Shown here: piece after piece, positions 39,401 to 49,536 of the stretch | How the letters are laid out: each line of letters opens with the position of its first letter | Numbering within the stretch: position 1 is the stretch's first letter | NCBI GenBank assembly: GCA_023053545.1 | Contig: JAKZAN010000001.1 | Coordinates: forward strand, 5,972,565 to 6,036,564 | Direction: 5' to 3' | Length of the DNA: 64,000 nucleotides | DNA from: Lepidurus packardi | Taxonomy: Eukaryota > Arthropoda > Branchiopoda > Notostraca > Triopsidae | Position numbers and translations under genes: made by a program | Notes under the pieces: model-generated | The model's input: the letters and a program-made list of their open reading frames with translations, nothing else | Databases searched by the model: none | What the model was told of the DNA's origin: nothing

Positions 39401-39968
39401 CTAAGGAGTCACATTCACATGTCATACTGGACATTCGTGGGTTAGTGTTTAGGATATGGTTGGGAAAGTGAATAATTGCCCGTAAACTTATATATCCTTA
39501 TACTAACTAACACCTTCGACGATTAGTTTTTGGCTAATCATCCCATAATGTAGCGATTTTTATTCATTTTTATTTGTTTACTCTTACAGTAACATCGGAC
39601 AGAAGTTGTCGGTTACTGGCATTACGTAGTTTGCTAAAGAAACTTTCACCTGTGAGTTTTAATTTGCTCAAGTATATTTTTCAACATTTTGTCAGGTAAG
39701 ATTTTCAGACCTTCTTTCCTTCGAATAAAGTGCACATTGTATGTAAGATTTTTTTTCTTTTTTGTGTAGAGTGGCCGAGAACTGCAAAGCGAATAGCATG
39801 GATTCAAAGAATCTGGCCATCTGTTGGTGGCCGACACTTTTGCCCTTCGAGTTTACGGACATGGGCCGGTTTGAGTGCATGCGACCTCACATTGAGGATA
39901 CAGTCCAAGCGATGATTGATCAGTTCCCATTTCTCTTCTTGGGCAAGGAAGATGTCGTCATGGTTTAA
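30448..39968 (+). CDS. RhoGAPp190: p190 Rho GTPase-activating protein (ARHGAP5/ARHGAP35 orthologue)
   Basis: Switches off Rho GTPases at the cell cortex. Twenty-one exons: 30448-30615, 30705-30852, 30941-31473, 31576-31805, 31931-32140, 32215-32401, 32563-32831, 32951-33189, 33242-33893, 33958-34136, 34422-34602, 34659-34894, 35448-35648, 35843-36009, 37387-37738, 37815-38078, 38137-38231, 38306-38684, 38741-38872, 39590-39695 and 39770-39968; 1708 residues. The amino-terminal GTPase fold keeps [16 protein letters not shown] repeats span roughly 260-580. The two pseudo-GTPase folds start near 600 ([15 protein letters not shown]-loop lost) and 793 ([13 protein letters not shown]). The middle is Ser/Pro-rich. 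The RhoGAP domain (about 1508-1700) has the arginine finger in [11 protein letters not shown] (Arg1546) and [11 protein letters not shown]. Exons 13-14 are the least certain. Two introns are enlarged by MITEs. Confidence 0.92.
36615..36845. mobile_element. MITE-like palindromic element in p190 intron 14
   Basis: Matches 39009-39240 along most of its length: GGTAACGTAGGGTTCTCAAC, CCCAGTCAATTAAAGG, GAATTTCCC, AGCGTAGTACCAGGCT and, outside the palindrome, TCATTGGTCAATATGC. The outer parts of each copy are imperfect inverted repeats (TACGGTAACGTAGGG / CCCACTAAGCGTA). It has no coding content. The similarity between copies looks like about 70-75% by eye, so it is not recent. Confidence 0.6.
37061..37250. 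mobile_element. MITE-like element, copy B, in p190 intron 14
   Basis: Second copy of the family at 1305-1591. It shares GGAGTGAAAGAAAG, GAGAATCGTTA, TTTCCAATCCAACTACCA, GGATGACACCTGTTT and CACACTAGTGTC. It has only CCTAACCTAA where copy A has an 85-bp pentamer tract. The left end begins TGACACGAACGTGTCA and the right end is ACACTAGTGTC. Confidence 0.6.
39009..39183. mobile_element. MITE-like palindromic element in p190 intron 19
   Basis: A 175-bp element with inverted ends of about 38 bp, from TCCTGTCATTTGAAGC through ACGCTTAGGTAGGG to CCCTACCAAAGCGTAG through GGAAATGACAGGA. Similarity to 36615-36845 continues about 60 bp past the palindrome (to near 39240), so the full family unit is longer. 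A loose fragment, TACTACGCTTAGGTAGGA, also occurs near 40924. Confidence 0.7.
39258..39412. mobile_element. 155-bp MITE with inverted ends and TTAGG-like interior
   Basis: The ends are GTGACTATTTAGAATGCACACT and its inverted partner AGTGTGCATTCTAAGGAGTCAC, 20 of 22 matching. The interior holds a hairpin CCATAGAGTGAAGATA / TATCTTTACTCTATGG and several GGGTTAGGTTA steps. It lies 75 bp after the preceding MITE in the same intron. Confidence 0.75.
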
Positions 39969-41313
39969 AACAAAAAAGGAGAAGACAAAATGGGCCCTAG
40001 AGAGTCTCTGTTTTTCAGTTTTGTGCAATTTGGTTCTTTGACAGTAAAGTTTCAGTTACTAAGGATTTGGGGTCAAAACTGCAAAAAAAAAAAATGAAGA
40101 ATTCGCGTGTTGGGTTTTTTTATTCTCACTTCCCGTTTCGTCTTCATTCTGCTTTTTACACAGTGCAAAACGGACTGGCTATCAAGAACTTTCCTCATTT
40201 TTCTGAGTTGGAAGGGAGGGGGGAAATCCTTGTGAATCACTTAACAGAACAGAAAAATGTAAAAGTCTATGTAACTTGTGTAGTTTTACCAAGGGACATC
40301 AACCTGGAACAAAAGTGTTTGACTGGATGCAGAATGGAAAGTACCGCGCTGACTGACTGGTTTTAGTCGGATTTTTTTTTTTTGGGGGGGGGGAGGGGGG
40401 CTGGGGACTTAGCTAAGAAATAGGGGAAACGCAGATGGTTTGATTTTTACGTTTTTCCCTTTGGATATACAGTCAAAAAAAGAAAAAAAAGCTGCTCCCT
40501 TGTCATTGTCCATTAGTCCATGGTTTCCAATTTTACTCACCGTACAGTTGTTTTTGTTTTTCCCGGAAAAAAATCTGCGTTGCCGCTTTGACTTTGGTAA
40601 ATTTGATCATCCCATCACACACTCCCAGCATACAGGAACTAGCACTGCGTTGTAGAAAGGAGAAATACCATAAAGCGTTTTTATTCGCTTGTTCGCCACG
40701 AGATATGCTTTGAGTCTCAATACAGTGATGCCCGTGTTAGTTAATTTTTTAATATATATTTACCAGTTCTTATATACAAAAACTTAGGGGTTTGAAATCT
40801 TCGTTTCCGGCCGTATAGTCTTGTTGGAAGTTTCGTATAGCCGTCGGTGACACTGTCCCCAGGCCGTGACCGTAGAGACCAAATCTTAGGTCACATACAG
40901 TTTAGACCAAGCCTATCATTAATACTACGCTTAGGTAGGAACATCTTTTATTAAAATAACGCTTCAACTACAATGTATAGGTTTTGATCCTTTAGTCAGA
41001 AAAATTTATACTACGAATTAGCTTAGAACAGAAAAGAAATTTTGTGTTATGCAAGTCTCCCTAACAAAATTCAGAAAGCACTCATAGATTTGCCCACGAC
41101 AATGGCGGCTGAATTTGAGTTAAGTCGCGCACAGCCGTCCATACAGGCCATACGCCATCTTTTGTGTATATGATCTAAGGAAGCCCCAACGCGCAAGGCT
41201 AAGCGCTGGTCCAGGGCGGGTAAACAGTTCAAAGACAAAGCAAGTGCATTGGTTATGGTTTATTTCTTTGGAGATGTGTTAATTAATTAAATAATTAAAG
41301 GTTGAAAACCAGC
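39969..41313. other. p190RhoGAP 3' region and PLK4 upstream region
   Basis: No gene is visible. There is a T-run/G-run junction at about 40371-40399 (a T tract followed by ten G, one A and six G). A fragment of the intron-19 MITE family lies near 40924-40941. Confidence 0.45.
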
Positions 41314-44300
41314 ATGGATAATCCTAAATACCGAGATTGCCGTGAGGTAGATATAAAAGTTCTAGTGAAAAGCTTTTACAATAGATTTTTGCTTGTTTTA
41401 ATTTAGGCTTACAACATCCAAGAACTGATTGGCAAGGGTGGTTTTGCTTCAGTCCACCGAGCTGTTTGTATAGACAATGGTGAAATTGTCGCTATAAAAA
41501 TGGTAAAGATTCTATTCAATTTCAGTAAAAGCTAAACTGTTATCTTGCAGATTGACAAAGGGCTAATGCAAGCAGCTGGAATGGTCAGTAGAGTAAAACA
41601 AGAAGTTAGCATCCATTCTCGCCTGAAACATCCTTCTATCCTTGAGCTTTACACCTACTTCGAGGACCAGAACTATGTTTACTTAGTCCTAGAGCACTGC
41701 GAGAATGGCGAGCTTCAAAAGTACATTAAAACCTTGGGAAAAGGCCTTGCGGAATCTGAAAGTACTTAAACAATGTCTATATTACCAATTTCATAAAAAT
41801 TTTGGACTTCTAGCACGGTACGTCATGATTCAAGTGGTAGAAGGTATGTTGTACTTACACTCCCATAACATTTTACACCGAGACTTGTCCTTGGCCAATT
41901 TGCTACTGACTAAAGATATGCGAGTGGTAAGTTTACGTGTTTTATTAAAAATTTTGTTGCAGAAAAAAATATTTATTACTCGAAATTTGATTACAGAAAA
42001 TCGCCGACTTTGGACTAGCTACTCAGCTCTCCCGGTCTGATGAAAAACATCTAACTATGTGTGGAACCCCTAATTACATTTCGCCCGAGGTCGCTATGCG
42101 GAGTTCCCATGGCTTGGAGGCAGACGTTTGGGGCCTAGGCTGCCTTTTGTATACCATGTTGGTAGGAAAACCTCCTTTTGATACTGACGGTGTCAAAGCT
42201 ACCTTAACGCGAGTAGTTATGGCCGACTTCAAGGTTTTCTACCATATTCCTACAAGCCAGATCTTTACTAAAACTTAGCTTCTAGCTCCCTGATTACTTA
42301 TCCCCAGAAGCCAAAGATTTGATCAAGCAATGTCTAAAGAAAAATCCTAAGGAAAGGATTAAATTGCAAAATTTTCTATCCCATCCTTTTATTCTCCAGG
42401 TAACTAACCTCTATCTACCCCATCATCTAGCAGCATCGAAGCATCATCTAATTTTTCTTTTTTTTCAGTCAACGCACACAAATTCTCAAGATAGTGGTTT
42501 GGGTTTGGCTTCGCTCTCCGAAAACCCCAGCTTCAAGTCATATCGTACACAATCTTCGCACTCTTACAGACCAAGTAGGAATAAACCTCTACTAGCGTTT
42601 CCGCAAACTTTGACATCGTCCGGTACCAAGTTAGCAGAGTACACATTCAATCCAATTAGTTATCCTACGCGCTCCAACCGGAGCGCCCAATCTTTACCAG
42701 AATGCGGGCCCCGGGATCATTATAGTTGCAAATCCCATGCTAGTTTGCCAGACGATTTTGCTGCCTGCCACATCAACAAGGAGCATTCGTGTTGTAAAAC
42801 CACGACCAGTTTTCACGCCACCTGGTGCCCGAAATTCCACCCTGTGAAGCTGAACCCTACCACTTGCAGTTGTAGTCATAACTTCCAAGCATGTCAGGGC
42901 TGCTCGCATCTTGGGGACTGTTCTTGTCACGGCCATGCGTCAAACAATAATGCCCCGTACAGAGAAGGACCCAGTGCCTTCCGAGATAACCAGCCTCAGA
43001 ATTTACGAGGATCGGGCCATGTTTTAACCGAAACTACGGCGCAAGCTGGGATTCAAAACTCCCAACCGTTGTTCAAACAACCAACTCTTAGAGAGAGCCA
43101 GAAGTTAGCTAATCTCACTTCGCCACTCAACACGGAAAGACTACGTCCCACGCGACAAAAAACCAAGAACGCTATTGCTTCTATATTAGATGACGGCGAA
43201 GTGTGTTTGGAGTTTGTGCGAGTCAAAGAAGGGGTTGAAAGAATTATGGATGTTTGTCGGATCTCTTCGGATGGAATGCGAGTTAGTTTTTCTTATCTTG
43301 ATTTGAGTTAACCACAATTTACCCCCAAAAAAATCTTTTTTTTCTTTTATTTTCTAGATTATATTGTACGAACCCGGTGATGGAAGACGAGTTGTAGCCA
43401 CGGATGCTCCTCCCCCGCTCCCTTCATGTGGCGCGGATGCGATGTACGGCTTTGAAAATTTGCCACCTCAACATTTTAAGAAGTACTTGTACGCAGAGCG
43501 GTTTGTCAGCCTGGTCAAAGCGAAAACGCCCAAGATAACGCTTTATGGTAGTCACGCTAAGTTCCTCTTGATGGAAAATGGTCCGAATGCGGATGCTGAA
43601 GCGTGCTTTTACGCTGGTAAGTTTTGAAGTACTCAGGAATGGATTTTGAATGGAACTCAAAGTGGGTTTTCGTTTAGGAGGGAAGATTGCGTACTCGCAG
43701 GGAAAGTTCAGTAGCGTAGAAAATGGACGAGTTATGAATTTTAGCCCAGGGGAGATCAACAATGCGCAGTTGAGAGAGCAGTGGAACCGTTTCGACCAAG
43801 TAATACGTTGTTGTTATTTTTTTTTAGGAAAAGACGCTAATTTGTGAACTTTTAGTACTGGAAACATTGTTTGCAACTGGAAGAAACTTTGGCTAGCGTG
43901 TACTCAGAGAATCGTGTGTCTTTGCCGTGTTTTCCTATTATCGTTGGGAGGAGACCGTCGAGTTTAAGAAAAGCACTGGAGAATAAGGAAAACAGATCGG
44001 AGAATCGCTCTCCAGAACCGAACTTACTTATAAGCAAGGTGATTTACATGGTTTTGCCAGTTATTTTTATGATAACGTGTTCCGTTGCGTTTCAGTTGAA
44101 TTCTTTCGAGAATTCTGCCGTGCAGTCTAGAAATTCCACAAGATTACGGGACGCTTCTCCAACGACCAGGTCCGTGGACGTACCAGGAATAGGAAAAGCT
44201 TATCAGGTAACTGCCTGTCTTAATATACTTTAAATAATAAAGAATATAAATACAAACAATAACAAGTATAATGTAAATATAATATAAAATATAATAATAA

Positions 44301-44565
44301 ACAATGAATCTGTAAACAGAAGGCGAATGGAGAAGTGGAAGTGAACTTTTACGACGGAAGCTATCTGAAAGTCTCCACCGAGTCCGACGGCGTGATTTTC
44401 AGGAAGTCTAGCACGAGTTCATGTGTCCACTACTCTTCAACTCAGCCTTTCCCAAGTGATATTAAAAATAAATTAGCTTTGGTCCCCAAAGCTGTGGAGT
44501 ATCTGGTCAGAGCTGGAATCGGAGTGGGTTTAACATCGCAAAAAGAGGGAACAGGGCTACGTTAG
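41314..44565 (+). CDS. PLK4: Polo-like kinase 4 / SAK, centriole duplication kinase
   Basis: PLK4 starts centriole assembly. Twelve exons: 41314-41346, 41407-41502, 41551-41761, 41814-41926, 41997-42233, 42286-42399, 42469-43281, 43358-43616, 43678-43799, 43856-44038, 44096-44206 and 44320-44565; 845 residues (human 970, Drosophila 769). The kinase domain fills 12-268: [13 protein letters not shown] (Lys42), [11 protein letters not shown] (Asp137), DFG (Asp155) and the activation loop [25 protein letters not shown] right after the kinase matches the Slimb/beta-TrCP phosphodegron DSGxxxS that limits PLK4 levels. The paired cryptic polo boxes follow (about 500-760), and the last polo box holds [13 protein letters not shown] near the end. 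An unusual feature is a linker at about 347-421 with 12 cysteines and many histidines, which I do not know from other PLK4 proteins. Confidence 0.93.
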
Positions 44566-45159
44566 GATTCCCGAATTTCCAAGACGTGTTCTATTTTGCA
44601 ATGTAGAAAATTTCTTGTTATTAATTAATTAATGTATGCAATAATCAAGCTACCTTTTTTCCGCCTTGTACGGCATATCCAAGTAGAGGTACATATCCAT
44701 ATTCAAGTTGGTACATATCCTGTATTACACACTTGCTAAAAAGCTGATATTTCTTTACTATATCACACATTGGTTGACGCTTCTAGCCTGTATAGTAATA
44801 CCGCCACACAAATTGAATGAAGCCAATAAATGCACTAACTTACTTGAGATTCACTGTATTTCGATGTACTTCGAATGTACTTCAATGTGCTTTGAATTTC
44901 GACATTGACCGGAAGGATTAAAAGTGGCGCCATACTTCTAAAACAACCATCACAAGTTTTGGAGAGCAGATGGCGTCCAGTGGAAAGTAAATGTAAATAA
45001 AACCATGTGACTTCCCCCCGCAATATTTGCAACCATCTATTTAAAGTTAACTCACCTGGACACACACGGCAATAAGCACAATTTAGTGCTTCCGTGTCGC
45101 ACTTTACAAGACAAGACGAGACAAATTTTACTCGTACAATGATACATTAATCTAAAAAA
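44566..45159. other. Intergenic region between PLK4 and B3GALNT2
   Basis: No gene is visible. It contains short repeats of GTACATATCC (near 44690-44720) and ACTTCGAATGTACTTCAATG. Confidence 0.45.
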
Positions 45160-46590
45160 ATGGTACTGAATTTACACAGTCGTTTAGTGCAGATATTGAT
45201 AGTACTGATTGCAGTTTTCGTTTTTCTCTCCTACCCGCCCTCCCATCTTCATAGAAATGTTATCATCGTTATTCCTTCCGCTCGAGAAAATTTTGAGCTT
45301 CGACAAACCGTTCGCAAAACTTGGGCCAAGAACATATTCCAAAGACGTGACCTGCTATTAAAGTTCGTGGTTGGTGAACAGGCCTGCCTAGTACCCCCAT
45401 TGTATCGTGAAAATTACGCATGTGAATCAAATTTCCCTTTGGACAAGCAAAATTCTCTAGCTAACCTTATCACAAATGAGCAAACAAATGCGCTTAGCTG
45501 CAAATTCGATCAATGCAAACCGGCATCTATTCTCGGCCTCCGTATTAAACATTCTGTCATTCTCGACGTAATAACTTTGCCTTGCAGTTTTAAACTGCCT
45601 GCCAGTGTGTCATTCGTTGACCCCGTAAGTGGTGAAGTTTATGAGTTTGCTCAGTTCGAATATTCCGATAATTTGATCTGCCAAAACGGATCCTTCCATA
45701 AAACCCCAACTGACCCACTCGTTCTACCAAAAGACTTGGAAATTCAACTCCATTTTTCCTATAACGAATTTAATACTTCTTCTACTTGCTGCTACAACGA
45801 ATCCAGTTTTCTTGTAGATGTAACTTACGTATATGAAAATTTGAGCCAACAATTCCTTAACAATTTTACCGGTTATTGTGGCCCTAGCTTCTTATTCAGA
45901 GTACAAGGTGAATTCTCCAGTTTATACTCCTATTTATGCTCTTTTATAAGCTAAATATTCCCTTTTTTAGACACCGGAGCGTTAGAAGAGTCATTTAGTC
46001 ATAGCGAAGTTGCGCATATTGAATGGTTCAAGGAAATAACTGAGCAGGACGCATCTTTACGCGAAGAAGCAACGAGGCACGAAGATTTGCTCCTCGCTCC
46101 CGTAGTGGACACTTACCGCAATGTGTCGAGCAAACTCCTCTGGTTTTACTCATGGGCGATTACCCATCAGTCCTTCGACTTTCTGTTGAAGATTGACGAT
46201 GACACCTTAATTGACCTCGACGGCATGCTGAATGAGCTCAACTCTAACGCGAAAATTAACTCTTGGTCATGGTGGGGTCATTTTCGATGGAATTGGCCTG
46301 TGCTCCGAGCTGGAAAGTGGGCTGAACAAGTTTATGCAGCGACTGTCTATCCACCTTTCACATGCGGTTCTGCGTACCTTCTGGGTCACAATTTGGTACA
46401 TTTCTTGGGCCAAAACACGGACTCGCTTAAACATTACCAAGGTGAAGACGTTTCTTTAGGCATTTGGCTTAGCGCAGCGAAAACTGTTTACGAGCATGAC
46501 GAAAACTGGTGTTGCACCGCGAATTGCTCTCCAAGTTGGATTCAAGGACAACTAGCAGCCGAAGAAATGCTGAAAAAATGGAGCCAATAA
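45160..46590 (+). CDS. B3GALNT2: UDP-GalNAc:beta-1,3-N-acetylgalactosaminyltransferase 2
   Basis: A Golgi/ER glycosyltransferase of family GT31. The human enzyme adds GalNAc beta-1,3 to GlcNAc on O-mannosyl alpha-dystroglycan. Two exons, 45160-45907 and 45971-46590, give 455 residues (human 500). A type II anchor sits at the start (LVQILIVLIAVFVFLSYP), followed by the GT31 opening IVIPSARENFELRQTVRKTW. The middle is long and cysteine-containing, as in B3GALNT2 rather than other family members. The catalytic half has LLKIDDDTLIDLD (DxD), WWGHFRWNWPVLRAGKW, PPFTCGSAYLLG and YQGEDVSLGIWL, all close to the human order. Several NxS/T sites occur in the luminal part. The single 63-bp intron sits just after FRVQ. 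Confidence 0.92.
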
Positions 46591-46798
46591 GGTAACTTTT
46601 TAATTTCTCTCGTATGTCCCTATGATATAACACTCGGTTACAGATTCACTGATTTCTCTACAATTATACAACTCGTCCATCCTCTATTTGCACTGTAGGA
46701 CCACAGTCTGGTTGTGATAAGTCATCGTAATTACTTAACTGGTTCAAGCCTAAAGAAGAGACCAAGAAGAAGATTTCATTGGAAGGAAATTTCTACGA

Positions 46799-47836
46799 CT
46801 ATAGCTTGATTGCTTCGAGACTGTAATCAATTGCTTTCTGCAGATAGGAATCCGTATACCTTGTCGAGCTCTGCATTTGAGACCCCAATTTGGTTATATG
46901 ATTTACACTATCCCTGGGCTTTTCTTTGTTAACTGGAGTTATTGTGGCGACTGATTGCGGTGACTGTCGCGTTGCTGGGATAACCGTTAAACAGAGTCTG
47001 GAGAGCTCTCTGATTTGAGCATCTTGACGTTGAGTTTCAAGTTCCAAATCACGAATTAAATCTCGCATGTCTTGCATGGCTTCCAGACGAGCTGTTTCTT
47101 TGTTCGATTCCTTGACACTGCTCCGAATGTACTCGGCGGTCAGAATACCAGCAGCTATCACGAAAATTATACCTTCACCCAGCAAATTGGCTCCTAACTC
47201 TATTGCCATGGCTTCATTTAGCTTCGGGATTTCAACGGGACGTCCCAGATTCATCACCCACATCTTCATCTTTACTTCGCACCAATGATAGACTAGGGAA
47301 ACAGCAAAAAATTTGAGTTAACTTATGCAACTGTGATTCGTTACCATTCGAATAAAAATGTAAATAGTTACACTGGGCAGGAGGCATACAAATTTTGGAG
47401 CGAAAGAATGGGCTTTTTTTGGCTCTTTCTTGTATCCATGTCGAAGCCGGTTTGTGAACTTGCCGAACAAAGATATAAGCTAGCTTAAGAAACGGAAAGA
47501 CCGGTGCCATGGCAGCTTTCTTGTAGGATACTATTTATATAGCCTAAACAGAACCAGAAGATCAAGTCAAAGAACGGGAGGAAAACAGATGCCTTTTGCC
47601 CAGTGTAAAGACTGCTTGGAAAAAATTTAGAAAGTTCAGATTTTTGCCCTTCGTAAGTAAAAGTTTGGATTAAACTTAAAGAAACTGTACTTACACTGGG
47701 CAGGTGGCATGCAGACGTAGGTTCTGAATAAATAACTATGTTTGGCCTTTTCTTTGGCAACATTAGCGATTGGTTTGCTGACTTGCTTTAAGATCAGGCC
47801 CATTAACTTAGCCGCAGGAAAAGCTCCGACAACCAT
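46799..47836 (-). CDS. OPA3: OPA3, mitochondrial protein, with two alternative first exons
   Basis: OPA3 is a mitochondrial membrane protein linked to optic atrophy in humans. Exon 2 (47292-46799) encodes [12 protein letters not shown] through the stop, including [16 protein letters not shown], the family's hydrophobic helix, and a coiled-coil tail. Two different first exons lie upstream: 47836-47695 ([15 protein letters not shown], ending CMPPAQ) and 47510-47372 ([15 protein letters not shown], ending CMPPAQ). Each has an ATG, an amphipathic mitochondrial-type start, and the same phase-1 donor (CAGT|GTAA), so each can join exon 2 to make 211 or 210 residues (human 179). I see no second copy of exon 2. 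The 47836 version matches human MVVGAFPMAKL most closely. Mutually exclusive promoters are inferred. Confidence 0.85.
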
Positions 47837-49536
47837 CCTGAAGTCTATCTAATTTACCTACAAATCTGCTTACTTTTTTAGAAATCGGTGTGGGAAAACA
47901 AGCTCAATATTTACATTCTGAGGAGGCGGGACCTTTGTATCTTTTGGAAATTCGGATCCTTTCCTCGACCCGAAACTGAACAGTCCGTATTCCAATGACA
48001 CGAGAAAGGTAGGCTTTCACGGCCGTATGGGCGTGACTTAAATTTCAAGCTGTTCCGTTGCCTCCTCAAAACGTTCTTGATAGGCTATTAAGGGTTGAAA
48101 ATATGCTATATGGATTTTTCTTTTGCAATGTTTGTTTTGTAGAATTTTATTTAGAAAACCTTCTTGCAGTATAAAAAACCTGTAAAGTTTGAATTAGGTT
48201 CTGTAGCGAAGCACGCAAAACGGAAACGAATAGACGCTTGCGCGGACGACATGCGCACTTAAAATGCACTCATTGACTGCGAATCCGCCGGTCGGGGGTA
48301 ACAGAAGACCACAGTATTTCACATTGTAGTAAAGCGCCTTGTTTGTGGTCTCAGAAGGCAACAGTGTGAATAAACTTGTGCTCTCTGCATTATACATGCG
48401 GCTTGACGCTCTTCTGCAACTCAGGGACTGTTCCGGTAACTGCCATGCTGTGCCCAGCAGGTGATCCTTGCGTGTTGACGAACGAAGCCGTATTTGTCAA
48501 TGAGGACGCAAGGTTAGGTGATGGACGTCTGTGTACTTGTGGACAAGCCAAGAAAGACTAGTCCTCTGTCGTTAGTGAGTTGAGGTTCGTATTCAACCCT
48601 GTAGCAGAACATGATCTATTAGAATCATTGATTTCCGGACACCCTCGTCGCCTTCCCGGGGCGATATCTATGGTTGCTATGGCTTTGAGTCATTTCAAAT
48701 CAGGTGAGCCTCCGCACGCACCTTCCGCACTAATTAAGTGCTGGGAACGAAAATGCTATTTGCCATCCGGTTTACCGTTTATCCCAATCCGCGCATTTAC
48801 GATAGGTAGCCACCCATAAACATATTAAGCTCCGCTCGGGGAGAGCGTTTTTAGCCTGCATCAAAACTGTGCGAAACATACATATGCTTCCAAAACGAGC
48901 TCGAGTAATAAGGCAGCATATTAAAGAGAAAGCTTCGTGCAGTGCCGAGGGATATGGGAGTTTAGATTGTATACTGCATTCGCGCCTAGGTAATCAATAC
49001 AACCAACAGGAGCCGCAGCAAGGTGAACATGCGGAGTTCCGACTACGAGAAGTGAAGACGGTCAACAATACACACTAAGTTGTATGACAGACCTAAAGAT
49101 ATTACTGCCACGCGTCTACTACAGAAGCGGGCGGTGACCTTATTTCGAGATGAGGGTGGCCGTAATGTAGGTTAGTAGGCTTATTCCTTCTGTTTTGACA
49201 CGATCAGTTAGCAAAGGATAGGCAAATATCTGAGCTTTCAGCCGGTTCGTAGTTCATAGGTGAAACTTATTACGTGGAGCGATAAACAAAGTGTTGTCTC
49301 TGTACTTGGCGTGTGCGTATGCGTATAAAGCGGATATACAAAACTGTAGGGATATCGTCATAAACAAGAGGCTGCACAGGTGCACCTGTGAGGAGTCGGC
49401 AAACAGTCCTGTATATTCATGGGCAGGTGTGCGTCATTCTGTCATACTTTTCATTCGTTCCTCACGGTAGCGTGTCAAGTTCGCGAGAGTTTACAGTGGC
49501 GTTTCTCTGTTAAAAGATGTAGCGATCTGTCAAGAA
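47837..49536. other. Intergenic region between divergent OPA3 and synaptotagmin genes
   Basis: No gene can be supported. Positions about 48190-49080 look richer in G and C than the flanks and hold several mid-length open frames, one cysteine-rich near 48376-48561, but none shows a family I know or a convincing chain of splice sites. Confidence 0.4.

Noticed and set aside
40371-40399. T-run/G-run junction as a retroposon tail
   Set aside because: No target duplication or upstream element body is visible. Treated as simple sequence.
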